A stretch of 64,000 nucleotides of DNA from Chloroflexota bacterium (GTDB taxonomy: Bacteria > Chloroflexota > Anaerolineae > Anaerolineales > UBA11579): the NCBI GenBank assembly GCA_013112575.1, contig JABFGG010000001.1, positions 496,001-560,000 on the forward strand. The letters are read 5' to 3'. The translations under genes were made by a program, and so were the position numbers. Of the stretch, positions 35,652-44,684 are shown piece after piece. The notes under the pieces were generated by a model that had not been told where the DNA came from, ran no database searches, and saw only the letters and a program-made list of their open reading frames with translations. How positions within the stretch are numbered: the stretch's first letter is position 1; every line of letters starts with the position of its first letter.

Positions 35652-36670
35652 GCGGTGGTGGCTTCCCAGTTATGGACGCTTTCCTCTTCCAACAATTGTT
35701 CGGGGCTGGTTCCCTGTTCTTCATACCAGGCTTTGAGCATGCGTAGGCCATCTTCAAGTGGTATCTCTGCTTTATAGTCCAACAAATCATCTGCTTTGTC
35801 AGAATCGGCAAATAGCCGCAAGACATCGCCGGGACGCGGGGCATCGTGCACGATTTGGCTTTGCTCGGCGCCAACCAGAGCGGCTACCTTCTGTGCCAGG
35901 TCGTTGATGGCAATCTCTTCCCCATAACCCAGGTTGACTGTTTGGCCCACAGCCTTGTCGGAGAGTCCTGCCAGGATGATGCCGCGCGCCGTGTCGCTCA
36001 CGTAACTGAAATCTCGCGTTTGGCTGCCATCACCAAAGATGACCATCTCGCGCCCGGCCATGCTGCGCAAGAGAAACTTGGGGATGACCTCGCCGCTGTC
36101 GCCTTCGTGATGGGAACGCGGGCCATAGGCATTGAAAGGCCGGACGATGATGGTGGGATATTCATAGGTGTCGTGGTAAGCGCGTGTATAAGCTTCGCCA
36201 GCCAGCTTGGAGCCACCGTAAACCGTATGCGGCATGGTGGGGTGTTCCTCGCTCATCGGTACGCTTTTGGCAGTACCGTAAACTTCTGAGGTGGAAACGT
36301 ATACGAAGCGCGGTATATCTGCGGAACGGGATAGTTTGAGCAGGCCCAAAGTTGCCGAGGCATTGACCTCATGATTTTCTTTAGGTGAGTGGATAGAATG
36401 ACGCACACCCAAACAGGCTAAGTGCAATACCAGGTCAACGCCCTTGAGCAGGTCGGCCATCGTGGCTTCGTCGCGGATATCGACTTCGGCTAACAAAACC
36501 TGTTCTTCCGGCAAGCCCTCCAGGTTTTCGCGTTTGCCGTTGACCAGATTGTCTACAGCCAGCACATGGGCCTCGGCCGTCGCAAGTTGGCGCGCCACTT
36601 CCGAGCCAATGAAACCCACCCCACCCGTGACCAGGACCCGCTTATCGGCCAGTTCAGTCTTGAGGTTCAT
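35648..36670 (-). CDS. NAD-dependent epimerase/dehydratase (extended SDR)
   Basis: The product is 340 residues from the ATG at 36670; the frame runs to 36706, but that would deepen the overlap with the acyltransferase gene. It shows the NAD loop VLVTGGVGFIGSEVA, LHLACLGVRHSIHSPKEN, STSEVYGTA, the catalytic YGGSK and RPFNAYGPRSH. It resembles UDP-glucose 4-epimerase and GlcA-decarboxylase/epimerase-like enzymes. Within the operon it could epimerise or dehydrate the same nucleotide sugar handled by the aminotransferase downstream. Confidence 0.88.
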   Translation of the reverse strand: MNLKTELADKRVLVTGGVGFIGSEVARQLATAEAHVLAVDNLVNGKRENLEGLPEEQVLLAEVDIRDEATMADLLKGVDLVLHLACLGVRHSIHSPKENHEVNASATLGLLKLSRSADIPRFVYVSTSEVYGTAKSVPMSEEHPTMPHTVYGGSKLAGEAYTRAYHDTYEYPTIIVRPFNAYGPRSHHEGDSGEVIPKFLLRSMAGREMVIFGDGSQTRDFSYVSDTARGIILAGLSDKAVGQTVNLGYGEEIAINDLAQKVAALVGAEQSQIVHDAPRPGDVLRLFADSDKADDLLDYKAEIPLEDGLRMLKAWYEEQGTSPEQLLEEESVHNWEATTA

Positions 36671-37340
36671 AACCCTCGCGCCATTTGAGGAATTTGGCCG
36701 GTACACCGGCAGCTACGGCGTAATCTGCTACGTCTTCTGTGACGACTGCCCCAGCGCCTACAATTGCACCTTTGCCGATAGTCACTCCGGGAAGCAAAAC
36801 GGCATTCACGCCAATATCGGCTTCGGCTTTGACATGCACAGGTTTGATCTCTAAATCAGTCTGGATGATGGGCACATCAAGCGGCAGGCCACTATGTTCG
36901 GAACCTAATACCTTTGCACCCGGCCCCCACCCTACGTATTCTCCAATGACCAAATCTCGGGCGTCCAAGTAACTTTGCGGTCCGATCCAGCTATGTGCGC
37001 CGATCACACAGTAGCCGTCGTAGCGCCCCTGGATGTTGGCTTGGGCTCCAATAAAAACCCCATCACCGATTTCGAATGTCTCAATATGTTTGAACTGCGC
37101 TCCACTACCAATCTGTACGCCGTTGCCAAACGACTTTGCCATAGCTCGCCAGATAACTCGGCGCATGAGGCTATTGAAGCCATCATCGCCATATTGAAAG
37201 CGCGCGTATTGGGCCTTTAGTTCTTCGGGGCTGTGCTGTTCGCATAAATGGTCGGAGAGGCCGACTTCAAACTCAGAGTCGGGCTCGATGGATTGGCGAC
37301 CGTGAGTGGCCAGAACTACGCGCTGTTCGGATTCAGCCAT
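36654..37340 (-). CDS. hexapeptide-repeat sugar acyltransferase
   Basis: In this 228-residue protein a non-repeat N-terminal part of about 75 residues is followed by left-handed beta-helix hexads, such as IGSGAQFKHIETFEIGDGVF, VIGAHSWIGPQS and LLPGVTIGKGAIVGAGAVVT, ending in AAGVPAKFLKW. This is the WbbJ/MaeB-like acetyltransferase form. Next to an oxidoreductase and an aminotransferase it corresponds to the N-acetylation step (WbpD-like) of a 2,3-diamino sugar. The 5' end lies four bases after the oxidoreductase stop. Confidence 0.88.
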   Translation of the reverse strand: MAESEQRVVLATHGRQSIEPDSEFEVGLSDHLCEQHSPEELKAQYARFQYGDDGFNSLMRRVIWRAMAKSFGNGVQIGSGAQFKHIETFEIGDGVFIGAQANIQGRYDGYCVIGAHSWIGPQSYLDARDLVIGEYVGWGPGAKVLGSEHSGLPLDVPIIQTDLEIKPVHVKAEADIGVNAVLLPGVTIGKGAIVGAGAVVTEDVADYAVAAGVPAKFLKWREGYEPQD

Positions 37341-37344
37341 AAGC

Positions 37345-38364
37345 CTAATGGGCGGCAGGGAGAGCTACCCTGGCTCCTTGTTGCTGCATGGACTGGTTGG
37401 CGGCTTCCAGGATGCGCACCACACGCAGCCCGGCTTTCCCATCAGTTAGCGGTGTTTTGTTGTCCTGTATGCACTCAACGAAGTGGAGTGCTTCGACGCG
37501 CAAAGCTTCACTGCGTTCGATCTTGGGAGCCCACATATCTCCGGCACGGTAGCCGATCAACATTTCGTACACGCTTTCGGGGGCATCGCTTACCGTGATA
37601 CCTTTGTCGTAGATCTTGAGCTTTTCGCTGGGTTCCAGGTCGTCGAACACGATCATCTTTTTGCTGCCACCGATCAACATGCTGCGCACTTTGACAGGGG
37701 CCAGCCAGTTGACGTTGATGTGGGCGATCATGTTGTTCTCAAAGAAGAGTGTCAGATAGGCCACGTTCTCAGGCTCTCCGGCTACATGGCTGATGCCGGT
37801 AGCTGAAACGGCGATAGGTTTCTCAGCCAGCACGTAATCCATGATGGTCAGGTCATGCACGGCCAAATCCCACAATACATTAACATCATGCTGGAACAAG
37901 CCGAGGTTGATGCGTGTGCTGTCGTAATAATACACATCCCCTAGCTCCCCTGAATTGACCAGTTCCTGGATCTTGCGAACGGCTCCTGTGTACACAAAAG
38001 TGTGGTCGACCATCAGGGTCAAGCCGCGCTGTTGGGCTTCCTGCACAAGTGTTTCTCCCTGCTCTACAGTGGCTGTCATGGGCTTTTCAACCAATACGTG
38101 TTTACTGCTTTGCAGGGCTTTTAGGGCTAGGTCGTAATGTGTGGCGACAGGCGTGACCACTGCAACGGCATCGATGGCATCATTGTTGATTAAATCTTCG
38201 GGGTTCATGGTAGTCGTGATGCCCGGATAGCGGCTTTGGGCTTGTTCCAGGCGAGCCTCATCCTGGTCACATACCGCCAGCACATTGGCGCCCGGAGCTT
38301 CTACGAAATTGCGTACAATGTTGGGTCCCCAGTAACCATAACCAATTACTGCAATATTTAGCAT
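37345..38364 (-). CDS. Gfo/Idh/MocA-family oxidoreductase
   Basis: The 339-residue protein begins IAVIGYGYWGPNIVRNFVE, a Rossmann NAD(P) loop. The family's EKP motif follows in HVLVEKPMTATVEQGE near residue 95, then DHTFVYTGAVRKIQEL and WDLAVHDLTIMDYVL with the catalytic His. This form (WbpB-like) oxidises C3 of UDP-N-acetylglucosaminuronate in the known pathway. As the first gene of the minus-strand operon it directly faces gmd across a promoter-bearing gap. The GTGA-free spacing of four bases to the acyltransferase supports an operon. Confidence 0.9.
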   Translation of the reverse strand: MLNIAVIGYGYWGPNIVRNFVEAPGANVLAVCDQDEARLEQAQSRYPGITTTMNPEDLINNDAIDAVAVVTPVATHYDLALKALQSSKHVLVEKPMTATVEQGETLVQEAQQRGLTLMVDHTFVYTGAVRKIQELVNSGELGDVYYYDSTRINLGLFQHDVNVLWDLAVHDLTIMDYVLAEKPIAVSATGISHVAGEPENVAYLTLFFENNMIAHINVNWLAPVKVRSMLIGGSKKMIVFDDLEPSEKLKIYDKGITVSDAPESVYEMLIGYRAGDMWAPKIERSEALRVEALHFVECIQDNKTPLTDGKAGLRVVRILEAANQSMQQQGARVALPAAH

Positions 38365-38397
38365 CGGTTCACAGTTTTCCTTAATATATTTTGCCCA

Positions 38398-38403
38398 ATT
38401 ATA
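38398..38403 (-). promoter_or_regulatory. -10 box of the minus-strand amino-sugar operon
   Basis: The minus strand reads TATAAT here, 33 bases before the oxidoreductase ATG. An AAGGA ribosome-binding site lies between. The -35 region is not clear. It faces the gmd promoter within a 122-base divergent gap. Confidence 0.55.
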
Positions 38404-38427
38404 CCGTTTGGCATTAATCTTTTACTC

Positions 38428-38455
38428 TTGACCCTCTCCTAAGCGCGGCTATAAT
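38428..38455 (+). promoter_or_regulatory. sigma-70-like promoter of gmd
   Basis: TTGACC (38428-38433) and TATAAT (38450-38455) are separated by 16 bases. A strong AGGAGG ribosome-binding site at 38477-38482 precedes the ATG at 38487. This is one of the few genes here with both a good promoter and a strong ribosome-binding site. Confidence 0.75.
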
Positions 38456-38486
38456 TCACGGGCTGAATTTTAGAACAGGAGGCTTT

Positions 38487-39461
38487 ATGCCCACAGCATT
38501 GATCACCGGCATCACCGGACAGGACGGCTCCTATCTGGCCGAATGTCTGCTTGAAAAGAATTACGAGGTCATTGGCATGGTGCGCCGCGCCAGCACGGTG
38601 ACCTTTGACCGCATCCAACATTTTCAGGATGACGTCACCATCATCCAGGGTGACCTGCACGACCAGAGTTCACTGGTCAATTTATTGGATGAACACCAAC
38701 CGACGGAAGTCTATAACCTGGCAGCGCAGTCCTTCGTACCCACTTCCTGGAACCAACCAGTATTGACCGGCGAGGTCACTGGCCTGGGTGTGACGCGTGT
38801 GCTGGATGCCATCAAGATCGTCAATCGCGACATCCGTTTCTACCAGGCATCTTCCAGCGAGATGTTCGGCAAGGTGCTGGAAGTCCCGCAAAAGGAAGAT
38901 ACGCCCTTTTACCCGCGCAGCCCATATGGGGTTGCCAAAGTCTATGGGCATTGGATCACGGTCAACTACCGCGAATCTTATGATCTCTTTGCCGTATCAG
39001 GTATTCTGTTCAACCACGAAAGCCCGCGCCGCGGTTTGGAATTCGTGACCCGTAAAGTCACCCACGGTGCCGCTCAAATTCATCTGGGGATGCGCGACGA
39101 ATTGCGCTTAGGCAACCTGGAAGCGCGCCGTGACTGGGGTTTTGCCGGGGATTACGTCAAGGCCATGTGGCTCATGTTGCAGCAGGACGAACCGGATGAT
39201 TTCGTCATCGGTACGGGCGAGACCCACTCTGTGCAGGAACTGTGCGAAGTTGCCTTTGGCGCGCTGGACCTCAACTGGCAGGATCATGTGGTGCAGGACG
39301 AGAAGTTCTATCGCCCCGCCGAAGTTGACCTGCTGGTTTCTGACCCCAGCAAAGCGAGAGAAAAGTTGAAATGGCAGCCGGAAGTTAGTTTCAAAGAGTT
39401 GATCGAGATGATGGTTGAGGCCGACGTCAAGATGCTGCAAGAACAGGCCGCCCTCGCTTAA
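38487..39461 (+). CDS. gmd: GDP-mannose 4,6-dehydratase
   Basis: The 324-residue extended SDR has [16 protein letters not shown] (NADP loop), [39 protein letters not shown] and the catalytic tyrosine and lysine in [13 protein letters not shown], with [12 protein letters not shown] downstream. These are diagnostic of Gmd, which makes GDP-4-keto-6-deoxymannose, the precursor of GDP-fucose, GDP-rhamnose and related 6-deoxy sugars. No GDP-fucose synthase or RMD reductase is obvious in the window. The gene starts its own transcript and is followed nine bases later by an AMP ligase. Confidence 0.94.
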   Translation: MPTALITGITGQDGSYLAECLLEKNYEVIGMVRRASTVTFDRIQHFQDDVTIIQGDLHDQSSLVNLLDEHQPTEVYNLAAQSFVPTSWNQPVLTGEVTGLGVTRVLDAIKIVNRDIRFYQASSSEMFGKVLEVPQKEDTPFYPRSPYGVAKVYGHWITVNYRESYDLFAVSGILFNHESPRRGLEFVTRKVTHGAAQIHLGMRDELRLGNLEARRDWGFAGDYVKAMWLMLQQDEPDDFVIGTGETHSVQELCEVAFGALDLNWQDHVVQDEKFYRPAEVDLLVSDPSKAREKLKWQPEVSFKELIEMMVEADVKMLQEQAALA

Positions 39462-39470
39462 TCGCTTTCT

Positions 39471-41150
39471 ATGCTGCAAGCGGACACATTAGTCCACCCT
39501 GTACAAAAACGCGCCCAGGAAAACCCTGAGCATTTAAGTCTTGTTTTTATTGCCGAGGATGGCAGTGAACAAACGGTAACAGCTGCTCAGCTCCATCAAC
39601 AGGCTGCCAGCTATGCCCAGGCTCTGTCTTCGCTGGATATCCACCAGGAAGACCTGGTCATCCTGGTGCTGCGCCACTCGGGAGTCTTGCTTTCTGCTTT
39701 TTGGGGCGCTTTGTACCTGGGCGCCATTCCCTCGATTTTCCCCTTCCTCACCGAAAAACTTGACCCCGCCCTATATATGCAGCGCGTGCAAAAGCTGGTA
39801 GCTCATTCGGGAGCCAAGGCCGTCATCACTTTCCCTGAATTCAAAGATGATCTATCTACATTACTTGCTGATGTGGATTGCCGCGTGCTCTCCACAGACG
39901 ACGTACCTGACGTCCAGGTAGATACTGAATTTGGCGAAGATATCCAACTGGAGCAAATCGCTTTTTTGCAACACAGCAGCGGCACCACCGGTTTGCAAAA
40001 AGGCGTAGCCCTCTCTCACCGCGCTGTACTCAACCAGATCAATGCCTATGGCGACGCTATCAAACTAAATGATGAGGATGTGATCGTCTCCTGGCTGCCG
40101 CTGTATCATGACATGGGCCTGATCGCCGGATTTGTGATGCCCATCGTGGTTGGCATCCCCCTGGTGCTGATGTCTCCTTTCCAGTGGGTGCGTGACCCCA
40201 AGATCCTGCTATGGGCCATTGATAAACACAAAGGCACCTTGGCCTGGCTGCCCAATTTTGCTTACAATCACCTGGCACGCGCCGTGCGCCCCGCGGCTAT
40301 TGAGGGCCTTGACCTGACTTCCTGGCGGGCTGTGATCAATTGCTCGGAGCCTGCTTACCATGAGAGCCACGAGAAATTCATCGATAAGTTCAAAGACTAT
40401 GGCTTGCAAGAAAGTACTCTTTCAGTGTGTTACGCCATGGCCGAGAACACTTTCGCCGTCACCCAAACCGAATTGAACACACCCCCAAAAGTGGACTGGG
40501 TGCAGATTGCTGCCTTACAAGAAGAGCGTCACGCAGAAGCCGTTGAACCGGGTTCCGCAGGCGGCACATCCGTAGTCAGCTGCGGAGTGCCCATTGCAGG
40601 TACGGAAGTTGCCATTGTTGGTGAAGATGGCGAACACTTAGCAGAACGTCGCGTAGGTGAGATCGTGCTCAAGAGTGACTGTATGCTCACGGAGTATTAT
40701 CGCCGCCCCAACGTAACCGCCGAGACCATCAAAGATGGCTGGTACTTCACCGGCGACATGGGCTACCTGGCAGAGGGTGAGTTGTACATCACGGGACGCA
40801 AAAAAGACCTCATCATTGTTGGCGGCAAGAATGTGTACCCGCAGGATATGGAAGCCATCGCCAATGAGATTCCCGGCATTTATCCGGGCCGGGCGGTGGC
40901 CTTTGGTCTCTTCGATGACCGTATTGGCTCGGAGACGATTGTGATGGTAGCTGAATTACAAAATGGCCTGTCGGAGGAAGACAAACCGGAGATCGAGCGC
41001 CAACTGCGCCAGGAGATCGTCAAACGCACCGAGGTCACCCTCGCAGACCTGCGCTTGGTAAGTGACCGCTGGCTGATCAAAACCTCCTCCGGCAAGATCG
41101 CGCGTGCCGATAACCGCGAAAAATATTTGGCAGAGTTCAGATCATCGTAA
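39471..41150 (+). CDS. AMP-dependent synthetase/ligase, fatty-acyl-AMP-ligase-like
   Basis: The 559-residue ANL-family enzyme carries the adenylate loop HSSGTTGLQKGVALSHRA near residue 170. WLPLYHDMGLIAGFVMP, a sequence strongly reminiscent of fatty-acyl-AMP ligases, follows, then YFTGDMGYLAEGELYITGRKKD and the C-terminal lysine in TSSGKIARADNREKY. Such enzymes activate a carboxylic acid as its adenylate for transfer to a carrier protein. No acyl carrier protein or polyketide synthase gene is adjacent. It may prepare an acyl group for decoration of the glycan or its lipid anchor. Confidence 0.86.
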   Translation: MLQADTLVHPVQKRAQENPEHLSLVFIAEDGSEQTVTAAQLHQQAASYAQALSSLDIHQEDLVILVLRHSGVLLSAFWGALYLGAIPSIFPFLTEKLDPALYMQRVQKLVAHSGAKAVITFPEFKDDLSTLLADVDCRVLSTDDVPDVQVDTEFGEDIQLEQIAFLQHSSGTTGLQKGVALSHRAVLNQINAYGDAIKLNDEDVIVSWLPLYHDMGLIAGFVMPIVVGIPLVLMSPFQWVRDPKILLWAIDKHKGTLAWLPNFAYNHLARAVRPAAIEGLDLTSWRAVINCSEPAYHESHEKFIDKFKDYGLQESTLSVCYAMAENTFAVTQTELNTPPKVDWVQIAALQEERHAEAVEPGSAGGTSVVSCGVPIAGTEVAIVGEDGEHLAERRVGEIVLKSDCMLTEYYRRPNVTAETIKDGWYFTGDMGYLAEGELYITGRKKDLIIVGGKNVYPQDMEAIANEIPGIYPGRAVAFGLFDDRIGSETIVMVAELQNGLSEEDKPEIERQLRQEIVKRTEVTLADLRLVSDRWLIKTSSGKIARADNREKYLAEFRSS

Positions 41151-41153
41151 CCC

Positions 41154-42707
41154 ATGATTAAAAAATATCTCCCTGCAATTATTGGCTGGCTCATTTTGCT
41201 GGTCTTGTCATTCCTGCTGGCCTGGGTCTCTAACCAGTTCCAGGACCTATCTGGCTGGTTATCATTTCACGTGGTCTTGCTGCTCTCCACAGGATTGCTG
41301 TATTTTGGTTGGTGGCTCTTGCGCAAGGAACAGGCTCCCAATTGGCTTGGTTATCTTCTGATCGCTGCGGCTGTACTGCGGCTGGCATTGGGCGTGTTCT
41401 GGTTCCTAGCTTTGCCTGTATGGGGCTACACGGATAACGAAGTGCAGCAAGCCGGTTATGTGATGGAGGATGCTTATAACCGCGATGCCAATGCGTGGCG
41501 TCTTGGTCAATCTGGTGAAGGTTTATGGGAAGCATTTGCTGGTTTCAGCAGCACAGACCAATATGGTGGCCTGTTATTCATCAGTGCTTTTGTGTATCGT
41601 TATTTAGGTGGAACTATACATCAACCACTGCTAACCATCGTGGTCGCAGCCTCGTTCTCATCTCTGGCAGTCCTCTTTGGCTGGGCATTTGCCTGGAACG
41701 TCTGGGATGATAAGGTGGCTACTCTGGCTGCCTGGGGCATTGCCCTCTATCCGGAAGCTTTGCTATTAGGCAGTTCCCAAATGCGGGAGGCTTTTACAGT
41801 TACGCTGGTGGTTGCGGCCCTGTATGGCCTGACACGGTTACACAAAGCGCGTAGTCTCCAGAATTATCTCTGGTTGGGAATTCCTTTTTTATTGATGCTG
41901 CCAATTTCAGCACCCAATGCTGCTATGTTGATTGCCATGCTCGTCCTGGCCTACCTGGCATTGAGTAAATGGAGTATTTTCCATAGTCGTTTCAAATGGG
42001 TCGCTGCGTTAGGTGTTTTAGCCTTGGCAATATCAGCATTAGCACTGATCCTGCAATTCGATCTCCTCAGTGCAGCTCGCACGCAAGCCTATGTCAGCGA
42101 GAATGCTTCTGGCTGGGTGTACCGTTCGCTGGTGCTTTTGCCCGAATGGGCCCATTTCCCCTTCCTCATCACCTACGGCATTTTCCGCCCCCTATTACCC
42201 TCTGCCTTAATTGCCAGTGGTTTGCCTTTGTGGAAAGTGGTCGGCATCACGCGTGCCCTAGGGTGGATGGCGGTGCTGGTGTTATTGTTGTATGCCAGCT
42301 TCCTAGCGTTACGCGGCAAAGGGCAGCGGGGCTTAGCTGGCGCGCTTCTGCTGGTTTCCTGGGGCACTATCCTGGTGGCCTCCTTCCGCGGGGGTGGCGA
42401 CCTGTGGGACAACCCGCGCTACCGCGTCACCTTTGCGGGGGTACAGGTTGCGCTGGCAGCCTGGGCCTGGTACAAACAGCGCGAGATCGCCGACCCCTGG
42501 TTGCGGCGTGCCTTTGGTGCCGCAATAGCTATGGTCTTTTGGTTCGTGATCTGGTATCTGCGTCGTTACGTGGGCCTGGAGTGGGGCCTGGTCGAGATTC
42601 AGGACGTGGTTGGTCTGGGGCTGGCCACTGCCGCGCTGTATTGGATCTGGGATTGGGCGACCTTTGGCGTAACATCCGAAGACTCAGCCAATCCTCATGC
42701 TGCTTAG
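41154..42707 (+). CDS. multi-pass membrane protein, GT-C-like
   Basis: The 517-residue protein has about 12 hydrophobic segments and almost no large soluble domain. After the third segment a loop reads LPVWGYTDNEVQQAGYVME, in the position where GT39/GT83-type enzymes have an acidic catalytic loop, and LLGSSQMREAF follows at the start of a later helix. It begins three bases after the AMP ligase. A role as a polyprenol-dependent glycosyltransferase or a polymerase-like protein is inferred from topology only. Confidence 0.68.
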   Translation: MIKKYLPAIIGWLILLVLSFLLAWVSNQFQDLSGWLSFHVVLLLSTGLLYFGWWLLRKEQAPNWLGYLLIAAAVLRLALGVFWFLALPVWGYTDNEVQQAGYVMEDAYNRDANAWRLGQSGEGLWEAFAGFSSTDQYGGLLFISAFVYRYLGGTIHQPLLTIVVAASFSSLAVLFGWAFAWNVWDDKVATLAAWGIALYPEALLLGSSQMREAFTVTLVVAALYGLTRLHKARSLQNYLWLGIPFLLMLPISAPNAAMLIAMLVLAYLALSKWSIFHSRFKWVAALGVLALAISALALILQFDLLSAARTQAYVSENASGWVYRSLVLLPEWAHFPFLITYGIFRPLLPSALIASGLPLWKVVGITRALGWMAVLVLLLYASFLALRGKGQRGLAGALLLVSWGTILVASFRGGGDLWDNPRYRVTFAGVQVALAAWAWYKQREIADPWLRRAFGAAIAMVFWFVIWYLRRYVGLEWGLVEIQDVVGLGLATAALYWIWDWATFGVTSEDSANPHAA

Positions 42708-42736
42708 TTGACGCTCGACAGCCCACGACATACAAT
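42708..42736 (+). promoter_or_regulatory. sigma-70-like promoter, near-leaderless
   Basis: TTGACG (42708-42713) and TACAAT (42731-42736) are exactly 17 bases apart, and the -35 begins directly after the upstream stop codon. The ATG at 42745 is eight bases beyond the -10, so the message would be leaderless or nearly so. No ribosome-binding site is present. Confidence 0.65.
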
Positions 42737-42744
42737 CTCATTTG

Positions 42745-44646
42745 ATGACCCTGTTTGACCGCATAAAAACTTTACGTGAGCGACCCTGGCTGGCCGAAAT
42801 TGTGGCCGGCCTGGCAACCATCGTTTACGTGGCACAGGCCTTCGTCTACGCCCACTCACAATTCTCGGTGCTGGACGAAGGCGCTTATCTGGTCAAGGGC
42901 TATCTTTTTGCCACCGGACAGTACACGCCTTTCCAGGATTACGGGCCGTGGACCAATCACATGCCCCTGTCCTTTCTGATCCCCGGTTGGGCACAGGCCA
43001 TCTTTGGGCCGGGATTACGCACTGGACGCTATTTTTCTATTTTTCTGGGTGTCGTTCTATTATTAGGTTTATGGTGGGTGGTGCGCCGCTTGGGCGGCAG
43101 GTTGTGGGCGGCTGGCGCGGTTTTTGTTATTGCGCTTAATCCAGCCCTGATAAAGATGTACAGCCAGGCGGTATCACAAGTGTTAGCGGCGGCCATGCTC
43201 GTTTGGGTACTGGCGCTGGTGTTGGGCGCAAAACGCAAAGCCTGGCAACTATGGACCGGAGCAGCATTAGCTGGTGTATTGGCCCTGACGCGCCTCAACC
43301 TCGCGCCAGTCTTGCTATTTCTACTTTTATACATCTGGTGGGCTTATGGTTGGCGGCGGGCGCTGCAGGCCAGTCTTGCAGGTGGGTTGGTTTTGCTTAT
43401 CGGACATGCCCTCTACTGGCCCAACATCCTACGTATGTGGGCCTTTTGGGCTCCTGATGGTTTCCCTTTATTGGAAGCCTGGGCTATCCCCGTTGGTGCA
43501 GACCCCAGTTGGACCTCGAACATTTCCCCTCAAGGGCGCTTTAACGCCTTCTGGTGGGCCATCCGCTACAACTTCGTACCCGTCACCGCTGTATTGGCGG
43601 TGTGGCTGTTGTGGCCCCGCCGGGAACGCTGGGGCGACCAGGGCCGTTTCCGCATGGCCGTGTTCCTGTCAGCGGTCTTTGCTTTTCTTTTCCTGATTCA
43701 CTTCTACGCTACTATCGCCGGTTCACATTGCGTCTATTGCCTTTCGGTCTATCTGGCCTTCTTTGACGCCGTTGGCCTGCTCTTGTTTGTGGTTGCCTTC
43801 CCGCAACTCAGTTTGGATATTTCACGGACACGTTGGATATTGATCAGCATCTTTATCCTCGTGTTCACAGCTTTCATCGGTTACGCCGCCTTTGAAGTGA
43901 TCGGCGACTCGATCGTCACGCCGCGCATGGTGCGGCGCATCCTCTTCTTTGAAGTGCCGCGCTTCGATGGTCTCCGGCTGCAGGAAGGCAGCATCGCCGT
44001 ATGGGGCTTGCTCGAAAACCGTTTTGGACTGGATTACAACCAGCTTTTCCCTTTGCTGCGCGACGTTTTGAAGTATACGATCTCAGCACTGGCGGGATTG
44101 TTGGCTGGCATTATCGTGCTCTTGGCCCCCAGATACCTGCCGCGCCTTGGCAAGCAGCTAAACTTCAATCGTGCCGTGCTGGCCCTGGTCACACTTTTGG
44201 TTTTGGGTTTATTGCTCTCACCCACGCCAGTCTTGGGCGCAGGCTACCGTGACTATGATTGTGGTGGCGACGTGTTGGCTTCTTATGAAGCGGTCGGTTC
44301 CAGCCTCGCGGCCCATGTACCTGAAGGGGCTTCGGTCTACTGGGATGGCGGCAAATCGGCCGTGCCCTTGCTGTATCTGCCTGACCGCCAGATCTATCCT
44401 GCCCAACTCAACGGGGCCTACTCCTTCCGTCTGGGTGGGGAGGTAGATGCTTTGTTAGACTACGGCTTCTGGAGCGCTGAATTACAAGAGAATTGGCAGG
44501 CCGAGGCCGATTATTTGCTGATCGAGGAGCGTGTCATCAATAACTATGTCCTTGATGACGAGACCTGGAGAAAGCTTGCCGAAACACCCCCGGCCGTAAT
44601 GTGCTTCAACGACGCTACCATACACATCTTCGAACGCAATCAATAA
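42745..44646 (+). CDS. multi-pass membrane glycosyltransferase-like protein (GT39/GT83 type)
   Basis: The 633-residue protein has about 12 membrane segments. The loop after the first helix reads FSVLDEGAYLVKGYLFATGQ, with the acidic DEG motif expected of ArnT/PMT-like enzymes, followed by YTPFQDYGPWTNHMPLSF. The C-terminal 130 residues are soluble (VYWDGGKSAVPLLYLPDR) and probably outside. A TTG three bases upstream is a poorer start. It probably transfers a sugar from a lipid phosphate donor; the exact family is not certain. Confidence 0.78.
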   Translation: MTLFDRIKTLRERPWLAEIVAGLATIVYVAQAFVYAHSQFSVLDEGAYLVKGYLFATGQYTPFQDYGPWTNHMPLSFLIPGWAQAIFGPGLRTGRYFSIFLGVVLLLGLWWVVRRLGGRLWAAGAVFVIALNPALIKMYSQAVSQVLAAAMLVWVLALVLGAKRKAWQLWTGAALAGVLALTRLNLAPVLLFLLLYIWWAYGWRRALQASLAGGLVLLIGHALYWPNILRMWAFWAPDGFPLLEAWAIPVGADPSWTSNISPQGRFNAFWWAIRYNFVPVTAVLAVWLLWPRRERWGDQGRFRMAVFLSAVFAFLFLIHFYATIAGSHCVYCLSVYLAFFDAVGLLLFVVAFPQLSLDISRTRWILISIFILVFTAFIGYAAFEVIGDSIVTPRMVRRILFFEVPRFDGLRLQEGSIAVWGLLENRFGLDYNQLFPLLRDVLKYTISALAGLLAGIIVLLAPRYLPRLGKQLNFNRAVLALVTLLVLGLLLSPTPVLGAGYRDYDCGGDVLASYEAVGSSLAAHVPEGASVYWDGGKSAVPLLYLPDRQIYPAQLNGAYSFRLGGEVDALLDYGFWSAELQENWQAEADYLLIEERVINNYVLDDETWRKLAETPPAVMCFNDATIHIFERNQ

Positions 44647-44653
44647 TGCAGTA

Positions 44654-44682
44654 TCATTCCTTAATTCACATTCACTAATTCC
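44654..44682 (+). repeat. degenerate heptad repeat, second copy
   Basis: Units TCATTCC, TAATTCA, CATTCAC and TAATTCC follow each other nearly without a break, similar to the run at 20117-20151. They fill the gap before the gene at 44685, and no clear promoter is seen. Confidence 0.4.
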
Positions 44683-44684
44683 GC

